Shown: piece by piece, positions 34,759-48,600 of the stretch
How the letters are laid out: each line of letters starts with the position of its first letter
Position numbering within the stretch: the first letter of the stretch is position 1
Assembly: GCF_000003815.2 (NCBI RefSeq)
Contig: NC_049992.1
Span: 6,202,461-6,266,460, forward strand
Source of the DNA: Branchiostoma floridae
Lineage: Eukaryota; Chordata; Leptocardii; Amphioxiformes; Branchiostomatidae
Reading direction: 5' to 3'
Length of the DNA stretch: 64,000 nt
Notes under the pieces: model-generated
Seen by the model: the letters and a program-made list of their open reading frames with translations, nothing else
The model's database searches: none
Told to the model about the DNA's origin: nothing
Translations under genes and position numbers: made by a program

Positions 34759-36536
34759 GGATATGGAGTACATGTACAATGTGTTAGGCTGTATTGTACT
34801 TGACTTTGGGTGCTGAGCAGTCTCAGCTTGGTTGTAGCCTGTTGTGGAAAGGGTGTGTAATTAAACATGAGACACCAAAGTTGTAAACTAGGATGGTGAA
34901 CTGGGATACTGTATTCTTCTTTTACACACACGTCAAGCTACATTATGTATGTCTCTCATTGGTTAACGTTTCAGATCTATTAGACACCTTCCTCAGAACC
35001 GGAGTTCTGCTTCTAGCTGCTATATGTAGCCGATGTAGGTGGCACTTTTGCAGCGTTAAAACACTCCCAAATGTGGCTATGTTTGTAAGTTTGATATTTT
35101 GTAGCTAAGCCATAAGGAAGATGTCCGATAGAGATCCAAACGTATCAGGTCAGAGACTACTGATTGTGTAACAAAAAGTCCAAATATCCTAGTAATCAAC
35201 CAACCTGGTGCGATTATTTTTGGTGAATTATATAATATATAATTAGCTATCAGTAGAAAGAAAGATACTAAAAAATCATAATCTAAATGGTTGTTAATAA
35301 GATGGTTGAAGATGTAGATAAGTCGGTGCAGGAAGGACTGTAGGCAATGGCAAGATGATGGTTAACGATGTACTTACCTATTTAGAAAATTGCAAAGAGA
35401 ACAAAATTGTGTGTCAAAAGACCCAATCTGTGTTATATACATGTCTGTGTTGGGTGTTACTAGCTTAACATGATTGTATATAGGAGTTTAGAAATGTCTA
35501 CATGAAGAATTGAAGGGTACGGCAGCCTAAAGAATCGTATTCTAGATGATGAATGATTCGTTTGGTGTTAAAATGTTTCAGAATAAACAAATGTGGAAGA
35601 AAATCATGATAACTCAATGGAAAAGAACTGTGTACTACATGTAGTTACACATACAAGCCATTCCTTTCATTTGGTATTGAAATAGTAGAAAATCAAACTA
35701 ATAGAGTTAGTTGAAGGTGTTTTGTGTAAGCTTTGGACTTGGTGCAGTTTTTGTAGTTGGAAACTAGAAGACTTAGTGTTAAACGTTCAACTGTAAATTT
35801 AGTTATTTTCGTGGTGATTTTTCTTGTTCTTTACATTTTTACAAAGGGAAAAGTAGGTTTTCATTGCTACAGTAACAGTGTCTTTGAAAGAATGATTTTT
35901 CAGCACAGAAACAGTAGTAACCGTTACTGTACAATTCATTATTTTATAGATTCAAAACAGATACTAAAATACCCTCTATGAGTTAACAATGAAGGGGTCA
36001 CTGCAAAAACTGAGCATATGAAATCACAGCGAAAATTTCAGGATTCACAATATAGCTATAGGCACATGCAATGTACTGTAGTCTCTACCAGACTTTGATT
36101 CGTCTATGAACTGTACCCATGTAAGAAGGCCTAGGCCTGGTGGTGGCTAATAACGCATAGGTGGTGACTGGTAGCAAGAAATGATATCTCTGTGGTATCT
36201 GTTTCTTCTTTTTATAACAAACTACTTAAGTCCAAAGCTGTACATAGTGTCATGGTCACACCAAGTCGTTTCATGGTTATCATACTATCCAGTATTCATA
36301 TTCCAAAATTTAGCATTTATTGATTCAGAAATGATAATGACCATACTGTAGCAGAAAGCAGATCGCTTTAGTCTAGCACTTAATTAGGCTTGAAGCCAAA
36401 CTGTTGTGTAGAAAATGGACAAGACATCACTGTGTTTGTAAGGCTGTAACATCGATTGATGACATCGGTTGGGGAGGCAAAAGGTAGAGGAAGGGGAGAG
36501 ATACAATTTGTATACTTCACCTTCTAATACCATGCA

Positions 36537-36730
36537 CTCTCCAAGCAGAGGTTAGGCTCCGGCTGTTTTTTTTAGTTGTTTTTATCGGGCTTTCTATTTT
36601 TTTTTAATATCTTGCTGTGTCAAACCTAAATGGCGTACTTCAAGAAAAATGACAAAATAGAAAGCCCGATAAAAACAACTAAAAAAACCTTTAAAAAACA
36701 GCCGGGGCCTAACCTCTGCTTGGAGAGTAA
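36537..36730. mobile_element. Palindromic MITE, relative of 16033-16221
   Basis: ctctccaagcagaggttagg mirrors cctaacctctgcttggagag, and the interior gttgtttttatcgggctttc mirrors gaaagcccgataaaaacaac. The open frame through it is only the palindrome being read. Confidence 0.85.
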
Positions 36731-36839
36731 ATACACAGTCGATAACAACCCACTGCCCCTAAGACCTAAAAAAAAGCTATGTATCTTTTTACTTTTAATC
36801 TGGTGTCTGAATTATGCACTGTCAGTGTGTGTGTTAGAT

Positions 36840-37040
36840 GAGGGTCTGCATGGGGAGTTCCGACAACGATTTACGCTGAATTTAAAAGAACCCCCTACGT
36901 ATTACGCTAAATCAAGGAAGGCAATTACGCTAAATTTGGTCGCCTCGCTACGAATTACGTAGATAAGATGGTTTTCCCTACGAATTACGGGAAATAAAAT
37001 TGGCTGCCTACGCCTTACGTAAAAGAGCATGCAGACCCTC
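36840..37040. mobile_element. 201-bp MITE with 13-bp TIR and 6-bp target duplication, copy 1
   Basis: gagggtctgcatg at the left end is mirrored by catgcagaccctc at the right. ttagat flanks both sides (36834-36839 and 37041-37046). The interior has several tacg/cgta motifs (ctacgaattacgtagataag). The second copy at 50016-50216 has the same length. Confidence 0.92.
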
Positions 37041-37211
37041 TTAGATTACTGGCCTTGTTAGGTTTTTACTTGCTTCAGCTGTTTCTCTTTGGATTTGGTG
37101 GTTTGAGGCACTAAAAAGCTTGAATGTATTTGTAAGTTATGCTATCAGTGTCCTGTGGTCTAGTTTCTAAGATGTACTTCTGAAGGAAGAAAAATCACGG
37201 TACAAAAAATT

Positions 37212-37320
37212 GATATTTAAGCACGCTTAAACCTAATGTAAATGATACTCTTATGCACTCTTGTGCATTTACATGCATATAAGTGTCCTTTACGTTAGGT
37301 TTAAGCACTGCTTGAATATC
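37212..37320. repeat. Foldback hairpin of about 109 bp
   Basis: gatatttaagcacgcttaaa is mirrored by tttaagcactgcttgaatatc, with further pairing of tgtaaatg / catttaca. It is probably a decayed MITE. Confidence 0.6.
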
Positions 37321-39607
37321 AGTTTTCGTGCTGTGAACGATGGCGACTAGATTGAATAGAAAGTTACCTGTCTATAGAAATGGGTTGTGTCGGGGACTCT
37401 GCTAGACTATAATGGTATACAGGTGACTTTATGATGTACATATATAGCAGGAATGAAGAAATCCCCTGGGATTGGAATAAACTCTTTGCTTTGCAAAGGC
37501 TGTAGAGACCAGTGTTGTGTCGATGTCCTTGGTACTGAAATGGTAATCCCTATTATATACCGGTTGGACACTGCCCTTTAGACACTGATAGATCTGCTTG
37601 GAAATTGGCACTTACATACAGTTGTGTTGAAGGAAATGACCATATTACAATCATGTTAGACATCCACGCAATAAGATACGCCAAATAGCAAATACTCAAG
37701 CAACTGGATACGATTTTGGAAATGATCAGATGTTACAGATAACAATCATATCTAATACCTTTTTTTCAGTGACATGGATGTTGTTAAAAGCGTTTGAAAA
37801 TCTTCCAGTGGTTTGAGTAATTGCTATTTGGTGGAAGGGTTCTCATTACAGAGTCAATTGATTTCGAAACACAGATTCACACTAATAATATTAGTATCTA
37901 CAAAGTTTTATTCTTCATCTTGAACAATAGCTGGAAAGTTTTTGTACAGCAGGCAACAATCACCACAGAGGAAGGCACGCTAAGTACAGCTCATACAGGG
38001 GAACTCACAGCTCCAAAACTACATACTTATATAAATGTACATGTAAGCAAGGAGCTTTGATAAAAGCTCCTTGATGTAAGGCAACAATCTTGTTATCAGA
38101 TAGTCCCAAGAAAGCAATATGTGCTTTCTGGGTCCTTTCTACCAAATTGGAAATGTGCACTAAATATGGTTTTTTTTCCATAATATATTTGACTCAGAAT
38201 AACATGGTAAATGTCACGTATCATAGTTTACATATTAACAAAAGTATAATTATTATTATACTGCTCAGTGTACCACGCTTGTACTGTAGACTGTTGTACA
38301 ACAAAATAGCACAGACTGTCAAGTACATAAACTGGAGACTGTAAACATAGATGTACTGTTAGGAGTCAGATGTACAGTACTGCAATAAAATACATATTTT
38401 GGTACATCAAAAATGGCAAGATACTGCAGACTGCTCAAAATACAACATTGTAAAGGTACATGTAGGTTTTTTTGTATACATGCAACGTTTTGTACAGAGC
38501 TGAATGGCAAAAAGTCAAAGCACTTTCTCCTGTTTAAAAAAAAAACATTTTGGAAACTATATTTAATTCATGAAAGATACACATATCCAACATCTCACAA
38601 AATCAGACATTCATAGAAATGTTTATCTCACTTCTTTCTCTTCTACTGGTCAATTTACAGTAACTTCATTTTTATACACATATACTAAAGTTTGACTATT
38701 ATTAATAGTTAGGAACAATCCTATCCGCTCTTGCAACGGGGCGACTGGCAAATCATGGTTCTCATTTGATTTCCTCAATGACATTACCAGTAAAACTCCT
38801 TTTTACTGTGTTGGCCCTTGAGACCATACTTGTATTTCAAAAGAAACAACAACAAGAAATCATGGTCACATGTTTTCTTCGCTTCAATGTGGAAAAAAAA
38901 TGACAAGCAAGGATGATTATGTTAAGTGTAAACTATATTGTGGCCTTAAATGTCTCAACCACCATTATCTTTCCATCATTGCACTTCTATCTACCTGAGT
39001 GTGCGTCTGCTTCCATGTAATACTTACACCACATTTTTTACCAAGAAAATAATACTTCCACTGGCAAGTGTACATAGCAGCAGTATGTGCATTATTAACA
39101 AGCTAAGTTGTCTGAAATCACAGTAGATTAGGTAAGACCTTATAAGAAAGGTGGCCAACTTTTAAGTTGGAACAGTAAATTCATGTATAACCAGTTGTAA
39201 GTTGCTTGCCACTTGGCCATATATGTCATCATGTAGTTTCCCTATAATACTTAGACAATTTTTATGAGAAATTTTACCAAATGAACACTTCCACATGGTC
39301 GTTACCAAAAAGGCTTGAAGACTGCATGACCACTCTTTCTCTGCATTTCACAATTCAACTGCAAAATGTTGAATTTCACATTCTACAAATCAACTGCAAA
39401 ATATGAATCTCACATAGGATATGTCAAGAACTTCTCACTTAACTTCTTCAGTGAAGGAGATAACACCATCATCCCTAGTTTAAGGACTGTCTTAGAAAGA
39501 AGGACTGTCTCTTTTTCTCCATCTCCTTTTGAGAAGTCGATGCACAATTGCACAAGAGTTTGATGTGTAAAGTAATACATGTAGGTTTCTTGATGAGTAG
39601 TTTTTTT

Positions 39608-42600
39608 TTACAGGGCATGTACAATGTCAGCCTCCACATTTCTCTGGATCTGTTCGGCACAAGTGTTCTTGGGAACGTCTCCGGCCCCGTTCACAAACAC
39701 TCCGTCATCATCATCATGGTGGACACCGTTGACGCCATTGGTCTGACCCTTGCCCTTTGCCCTCTGAAGATCGGCCTCTGCGAACATGTCCTCGATGACA
39801 GTAAACAGGATATTGTCCTGGAAGAAACAAGGAAAAGGAATAATAAACGTTACTAGGAGTATCCAGAAGAAAAAGGCTTGGGCTAGTAGAAAATACAGAA
39901 AAGCAAATTTTTTTTTTTCAAACAATATTTTAGCAGTGTGTACTGTAAATGCATTTAAGTTTGCGGGGATTTAATTTCACGGTAGTTGGGAAAAGGAGTT
40001 AAAAGTTTGTGGTGGTTTTAAGTTTGCGGTAGCACCATGCACTGTAGTCTCTTTATACTGTCATGGAAATATGTTTGCTGTGGCTTTAAGTTGAATTGGC
40101 AACAGAAAAAACGTGAACATAAAACCACCACAAAAATTTTTGCACGTAAGTTACAGTACCTCTCAGCAACTAAATGAAGTTACAAAATTTAAGTTCCCCT
40201 AGCAGCTTTCTTCAAAACGGCAGCGGTGCATTTGTGTGTTGTTATGAACAAGCCTTACCCTGGGGAAGTCGTTGTCGACCAGGTTGACGAGGTACCAGGT
40301 GTCGTGGATGTGCTGGATCAGTTCCCGCGACTTGGAGTCTTCCGCGTACAGCTGGCCCCAGTACTCCGTCCATAACGTGAAGGCCTCGTCCTGATGGGAC
40401 AGAAATAAGTTTTGTTAAACTTCGCCATGTATCTGTAAAAAGGGTGGTGCCCATCTCCATTTCTGTTGCCCTTGGGCCACACATTTGTGCAAGACATCAC
40501 AGCAAGGGGCTAGTCTGCTGGTAGTAAAGTGTGTTTAACTCCAATACTCTTCCTCATTAGTGCTGAATGCTAAGCAGAAAAAACAACTTCATCTCAAATA
40601 ATGCAATAACCAATTTTTTTTTTCCATTTCCATTCATTTTGTCTAAAACGTGAAATAGAATGAAAGTGATCTCAAACCAGCTTCACTTGCTAAATAGCTA
40701 TTCTTCCACTGGTGGAGGCAGTGAAGAAAGGTGGTGACTGTGTACATAATTTACAGACTTCTCTGTACCAGAGACAGGGTCACTAACACTCACTGGACTA
40801 TACAAAATATCTACATGTTGCCCTAGAGGGTTTTTTACTTGCATATTGATGAAATTCTCTTCAAAGACCTGAGATTTACACTTTAAAAAATTCTACCATG
40901 ATATTATTTTTTTAAACATCTTTCTTCAGTCTAAGAATCCTGGGACCAAGACCTCACCTTCCAGAATTTGAAACTGACAGGATCCACCACGGTTGGCTGG
41001 ATGATCTCCTTCCCAGGGAAGACTCCCCAGGTGACTGCGATTGGCTGCTGCTGGTCACAGTTGGTGTAGTCATCATCACCCTGTGGTTGGGAGAAATGAC
41101 AGTTCCAGGTCGAAGTGTGTATCAATAAAATATCACTAGTTATTACTAATATTAGTATTGAACTGGACGAGGAGTGTAGTCAGCCAAGAGGTGTACATAA
41201 TTGCCATGTCTGACACCCTTTGGCCAGCTATACTCCGTGGCCAGCTTTGATACTATCTGATGGCTCCATGGGATCTGCTTGGAGATTAGGAATTGTACCT
41301 ATTATATCATTGGCTTAATTTCCATTTAATTTGATACCAATTTATCTGTGATAGATGTTCAATACAAAAGTAATACACAAGAAACCAGATAAGTTTCTGG
41401 GGAAAAAGTGTATTTTAAATTTAGCTTATCCAGTTGCTTGAGTAACTTGTGCATTGAGCATCTCCATATCTTCAATGCCAAAGCTTGACATGTGTTTAAC
41501 ATTGTTTAATACGTATACATAGTTGGTCATATTTAATTACATCTCATGATCAAAGTCTTCATATCTTTCCCTCAATATTTCTAAAGCACAGATGAAGGTC
41601 TCTGAGAGAGTACATTGCAAATACTCACCTCAAACTTGATGATGTGATAGTTGACATTGGGATATTTGGGCAGGACTTTGAACAGGGCCTGCACATTCTC
41701 ACGCGAGGTGAAGAATTCCAGATATGCCTGGTGGGGAGAAAAAAAACACAATTATTCATGAAAGATATTGTGTTACTGTAACATTTTCTTACCCCTTTTC
41801 TTGGGCTATGTTGGACGATCCATCCAAACCAAACAAACCGTTGAACAAAACGCTTCTATCGCTTTTTTGTTTGCTACGCACCAGCAAAAAAAATCACAAA
41901 TAAAAAGCCTTGAATCTGACAGTTCTTACCTTTTGGAAGACGTAGCCCCCCGGGGTGCCCCAGCCCACGACGGGGTCTGTGGAGGGTGCAGCGTTGACGT
42001 TGGGTTGTGAGTTGATGGTGAGAACGCCCCGGCTGTTGATCCTGGCAAGCTTGTCGTTGATGAAGCTGGTTTCTGCCGCCAGGTCGTCGTCGTTCCAGGG
42101 GATCTTTCGCACCTATGGTGGGAAGAGATAGATTTTGATAAGTAAGACTTTACTAGTAAGAAAATCCATGAGTATTATGCCAGAGGGCACAATACACGTA
42201 CATGTACAAATAACACAGTATATAGAATACAGCACAGGATATTCCTTATCACCTAAAGTACAGCAGAAGGGCCAGGTGATACAGAATACATATTGTATTC
42301 TATTGAATTCATATAATGCCAACACGAGTGTAACGAAAAAAAAGGAGCAAAAGATGTGACATCAATGCACATCACGTCAACAATTACAGTCATCAATTTG
42401 AACCAAAGAACTGGGCAAACAGTTGAACAGTGGTTTGAATTTTCGATGGCACAAGCGAGTTCAAGTCGTTCAAATCAAACTACATGTACATTGTATATAA
42501 GGAGACGCTGGCTGTACTGTCAAATACGGATTGGTCAGAACACCGATATTGAATGTACAGCCCGTGTATGATATAAAATAGCATTAAAATAACATAATAC

Positions 42601-45600
42601 ATCTAGTCTATTACACCATTGGCAGTCAACAGTGTATTATACTTACGAACACACACCAACCCAAACAAGCACATGAACGGAAAACAAAGACACAGACTCA
42701 ATGAGACGTAATTTCTGACCTTCTTCCCGTTCTTGCTCTCCTTCCCTGTGATGTAGTTGGTGAAGACGTCACACACGTCTTGCAGACAAGTCAGCTCATG
42801 GCCCCACATGTCCAACAGTTCTTCCTTCTTTGCGTTTGGCTTCAGGTAGAACAGGTAGTAATCGTTCAACTCCCCGAAGGCTGGAGACTCAGAACTGCCC
42901 CTGAAAACACAACAGAGCACGATAAGATAGTCTGTGTAACGCAAACTCCGCTATCCGGAGCTTGTAGGCCCCTCCTTGGCAACGTAGGACAGGCCTATGA
43001 AGCGCGATTAAATCAGGCTAATGATAAGATAATGTTTGTATCTAAGGGGTAAAATATCAGCTTTGTAATGTCAGAAGGATGAAAATGTAGGCACTGCTGC
43101 ATCTAAGGGAATAATATTAACTTGTGAATGAAAAAAACACATATCACAATGCATGCATGGCTAGAATGTACGGTGGACTATTAATAGTAAGGTTGTAATA
43201 TTAGTTCAGGTTGTACTGATCAATGATAAAATAACTTCACAAATCTCACATGTCTTGCAAGTATTCTAGTAAAAAATATCCCCTATGAAAAACAAACATA
43301 CTGTATAATAATTGTTTTTGTTTTGTTTTGTTTTAAGCTCTCCTTACAAAATTATTTTGAGTCAATTTTCTCTATAATAATTTTACTGACACGCACACAC
43401 ACACTCACATTCAAGCACACACACAAATTATGCACAGTATTATACGTCTTGTATATTATTGCATTATCATGCTAAGAGTAAGACATGAGGAGAGATATTG
43501 TATGGCAATGATATTCATATGAAAAAGATGAATCTTGGCTATCAATGGATGAGTGATTAGTACATCATAAAGCTATGTTAATGAATTCATAACTATCAGC
43601 AGAAGGACACACCAATTTTAGTTCCTTCGTTCTCAGATTTGTTAAAAGAAAATAATAGAACTATAGGTCATACAACTGATTTCCCTAAGATCCATGCCAC
43701 AGTAGTACAATATTATACTTGTATAGTATCAAAATCTATAGCCATAGCCTCAGTACAACCATTCTCCTAATCATAATATGCAGAGTCTACAAAACCGGGC
43801 TGAGATTTCCACATTTGTGGATATGGCCTCTAATAACCAGCTGTCAGTCAATCAGATTATCTCCTTCATGTTTCCTTTAGGTAAATCAGATTGTCTGATT
43901 GGCTGATAGCTGGTTAGAGTCCATGGTCATAAAAGGAGGAAACTTCAGTCCAGCTTAAGGTTTTTTGTTATGCTAGGCTGCAAGCCGGACTTTGTACAAT
44001 GTATATTATGTAAGAGAATGCAGTACAACATGCATGCAGTTAGATGTGGGTCATTGGATGAGGGTCTAGTTCTGAATGGAGTGTTAGTTCAGCGCTACTG
44101 CTGACCAAAGAAAACAAGATTCCACAGAGACCTGTCTTCTTTCCAATTTTCTCCTGATGATGACCGTCTTCTAAGATTTTCCCTGTAAAAATACACGGAC
44201 TACTGCATAACAATTTTATGACAAAAAAAAAATGAAAGTAAAAAAAAACATTACTAATGATTTTTGTTCTTTCTAGATGGTCTTTTCAGACACATGTCCA
44301 ATCTGAAAAAAATAATCATTAGTACTTTTAAGTAACGCTTAGTTCACCTTTACCTGCAGGGTAACCTATATCCTTTGTGTTAAAAAAAACCCCAGTTATT
44401 TAGGGATATCAAGACTTAGTGGATGGATGGTAGTTCAATACAGTAAGGCCTAGGAAAAAAAATGTTGTGTTTCCTGTTTCCCTACCTACCCTAAAAAAAC
44501 CTGCCGACCCTAGACTTTTTTTTTGGGGTGGGCAGTGGAGTCACATAGCTTCCACTTAGAATTTTTATTCAGCCTGCTTCCTATTGAAGTAAAACACTGC
44601 TTGTCCTATCTAATGTAGGATAAATGTATCTATCATGCACGAAATTAAAGTTTGACATTAAAAGACAAGTGTCCTCATGCATTTCAGTTTACTTTGTTCA
44701 ACTGTATTGAAATATGTATCACTAGAGTTTTGGCCAGCCTAAAAAAGAATACAAGAAAAAAAAAGACAATCCCTACCTACCGACCCTAATTTTTTCAGGG
44801 CTGAAACAGGAAACACAACATTTTTTTCCTAGGCCTAACTGCAATAGTTTGAAAATAAGTTGAAATCACCTTGTTAACGTGATATCCCGAAAATAACTTT
44901 TTAAAACAGCCGATATAGGCTACCACGTGGATTAAGGTGAGCTAGCATCATATCAACCTGTATGCCCTGCAAAACCCCAGGTCCAGTATGCTAAAACTCC
45001 AAAACCCATGCACAAAAAATACTACCGGGGTAAATACGTTTTTTTTAGCTGAGACACGATAATCAAGGACGTACCATCTTCCGTTGGGAAACTCGTCCCA
45101 CTCCTGTGTACGGTACACGTAGCTCTTTGGTCGTGAGGCCCAGAAGATTGGTCGGACCTCCTCCTCGCAACGGTTGTAGTTCGCCGTTCTCTTCCACGGC
45201 CACGGTCTCTGGATGTCCTCCGTCCACAGCCCGATCTGTTTCAGAATCTGTATGGTCGCAACCTGCGGAGATGACAAAATGTTACTGTTAAACTTTATGT
45301 AGAATAAACGATACTGCTGGACTGACGATTGTGAAAGATTAATTGGTCATAGGTTGGTCACCGTGGCTTTTTTAACGACTCATCACACAGCGAACTGGTA
45401 CTCTGTCTACTACCAGTGCACATCTAATAATTTGTAAAGTATAGTATAATGAATAAATGAAGACCTTTATTGCACATTTTTGCCCCACTGGGCTAAGTAC
45501 AGGTCACACGGTAAGAATCACATATATGTAACAATGGAAACAATTATACACATCTATATATGCAGATGTGCGTCTAATCTATTCTAGGACATTCGACTTC

Positions 45601-48600
45601 CTCTCGCTTCTTGGTAATTGTGTAAATGTAGCTAGCTGTATGGTTGGTTAGAGTTGGTTTGTCAAAAGCTATCAGGAATATAAACTTTCTTATATCAAGA
45701 TATACATGGATCAAATTTTCAATGATCACTGTCGCATTCTTTGAAACTCTGGCCATCACTATACAGAGTCGTTGGACTTAACAAACTTTCTGCAGGTTTG
45801 ACCAATTGCTGACATCACCTTTCCACATGATTGATGAGATTGAGTGTCTGTAACTCTCGCAAGTTTACATCCTAAAGTGATTTGTCATCAGTATTGATCC
45901 TGAAGAAGGCGACAGTGATCGACAGAAGACAACACACGTACAGATGAGCTTTCATGATGATACATGTACTGTATGTAACTTTATAGATTTACATGTATTA
46001 GGACTCTTAATTGTGCTATCTGTGTCTTTTAAAACTTTGTTTTACTTTGTCATCTCCTGACACCTCTTCTCTCATGACCCCAATGAAAAGCGGCCTGCAG
46101 GCCAAATTAAGATTTTCACTAATCAATCAAGTTGGAACAAACCTCTCTGTTGAGTGTGTAGAAGTGGAGACCGTTGACCAATCCGCTGTCGAACAGTTCC
46201 CGGATCATGGTGACGGCCTGGTGCACGCCGTAATTACGGATAGCCTCGTCGTTGTCTCTGATTGGCTCGATGGCCTCGCGGATTTCATCTGGGATCTCCA
46301 GCTTGGACAGTTTGACCAGGTTTCTCAGAGAGTGGTAGCCCTTTAGAGAAAACCATCATACTGTTAGTGTTATATGGCATGTTAGAAAGTGCATCTAAAT
46401 CAAATCAAAGCAAAGTCAACATCACTGCATACAGTAACTGTTGTTTCAATGGAAAATTTACAACAGCTTCCACTACTCTCCTTCTGTGAAATTTTCTTCC
46501 AACTTTCAATGACAGACAGGAAAGTACTTGTAATATCAAATACATTACATGATTTCTATCTCTCAACTGTCTTTTGTCGTCTGTCGAAACATTGAAACGT
46601 CATGAAACTGATGAAAATATACTGTTTTCAGAGATTTAACAATGACATAAATACTAGTGGCCTTCCAAACAATGGGAGTGGGATGGAAAAAAAATCTTCT
46701 GGAGACAGTCCTAGTAACTTTAAATGGTAGCCTTGTGTTCCAAAGTTAAAGAAATGCCTTTTCATGCTCCCTACTGTGAAATTAAGTCCCTGTAAACTTT
46801 CAACAATTTACTGTAAACAAACTGAAGAGAGAACACGTCTCACCTGTATGGGCATGACGCCGGGAATGATGGGAACGTTGATTCCGATCCGACGACAGTC
46901 CTCCACGAACTTGACGTACCTCTCTGCCTTGAAGAACAGCTGCGTGATGATGAAGTCTGCACCTGCGTCAACCTTCTCCTTCAGGTGCTGCAGGTCCTCC
47001 TCGTATGTGGGGCTGTCCGGGTGGCCGTGGGGGTAGCCTGGGATGGAGACATGTGTGTTTGGTTACAAACTAGGGCTCCAAATTCATTCTTTGGAAAGGG
47101 TAACATCCATTATCGTAATACCGGCACTAATCATAATACCGCCAAATAAATCAGCGATGAATTTAAGGAGATCTACTAGGGCAACAACCGGTGCAATGGC
47201 CTAGTGGTTAGAGTGTTCGCCTTGCATTCGGTAGGTCGTGAGTTCGATCCCCGGCCGAGTCATACCAAAGACTTGAAAAATGGTACATGCTTCTTTCTCT
47301 GCTTAGCACTCAGCATTCGGGAAAGAGTATGGAAGTTGAACACACACCACTACCAGTGGACTAGCCCCCTGCTGTAGTAATTGCGTTGTGTGGCCCAAGG
47401 GCTACTGAAACGGAGATGGGCGCCGCCCTATGCGCCATCAGGCGCGGGAAGGACTTTTTTTTTAACTTAACTAGGGCAACAACAGTAATAATCCTAGGTA
47501 TGCACACTTCGGACATCCACGGGTTCAACACATTTTTAAAAAGGCTTCGATAACGATGCATTCGAAGACAACAAGGCCAAAAGTTCAGTTCTTTTTGGGG
47601 GTAGCCTGGGACAATGATCAATGCAACTCAGGGTCACACTTGACTGATTAATTAAGTAACTGTATCTCACAAGTCTTCAGATATTCAATTTGTACTATCA
47701 TTATCATCCTGTTGGATGATTCCCAAAGTTTGTATGTCTTTGTTTATTTGAAAAACCCAATAAAAAAAATCTTAAAAGTAAATTATGTATCTCTGTTAAT
47801 TTTTTGGGGGACAATTGCTCCTTCAATACAAATTGACGTGTGATTGCATATTTGAAAATACCTTCTGTACAAACCTAATGCTTAGTAGTGCTACATTTTC
47901 ACCAATTTTCAAGTTATCATTTTTTAGGACCTTATCAAGACATTATCCAATAATGTCCTTTTATGTTAAGGCTGTACTATGTCATTCCTATTGTTCTTAA
48001 CAATTGATGGTCTCTTAGGAGGGCCTGAACAAGTGTGCCTGAACAAATGTGTCAAGAGATGTACAAAATACCTATTGCCAGTTTAAAAACGTAGATTTCA
48101 CAGCCTTATATCAATATTGTTTTAAACACATTTCCGTCATGTCCTTCAGTGCTGGCCTTTGCTCAGATTATGTTCAAATGTTTCTAATCACAAAAAAAAA
48201 ATTCAGTTCTACTGGTGATATGTGTTATGCATAAAGGCAGTTTACCAGTAATGGAAAAAAAATACTATGAGTATACCTCCTACAGTAGTTGAAACTTACC
48301 TGCCACACACACAGTGAAGTAGTCCCCGAACTCTGCCCGGATGAACTTGACCATATCTGTGGCGTAGTTGAACCCGTCTTCCACATACTTCCACTCGTCT
48401 CCAACGATGGGATCTAAACAGTTAACATGGAATTTGAGTTAACTTTTTAAGTTAGCAGAGGACTTCAATCTTCAACAGGCCTCCAAATTTATTTTCAGGC
48501 CGCCTTGTGCTGCCGAACTTTTTAGGTTTGTTTGTTTGTTTGCTTGTTTGTTTATTGGGATCTCCATAAAATTTGGCCGCAGAACAATTGGTACAGAGTA

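Larger units (their letters stand above)
33139..39607. other. NECAP 3' UTR, intergenic region and MTHFR 3' UTR
   Basis: NECAP and MTHFR converge here. I see no convincing gene. Contents are palindromic elements (33574-34144, 34342-34758, 36537-36730, 36840-37040, 37212-37320) separated by AT-rich DNA. Possible poly(A) signals are AATAAA at 33913-33918 (plus) and 37907-37912 (minus). Confidence 0.6.

Noticed and set aside
36630-36962. 110-residue plus-strand open frame
   Set aside because: It reads through a palindromic MITE (36537-36730) and into the 201-bp MITE at 36840; no protein similarity recognised.
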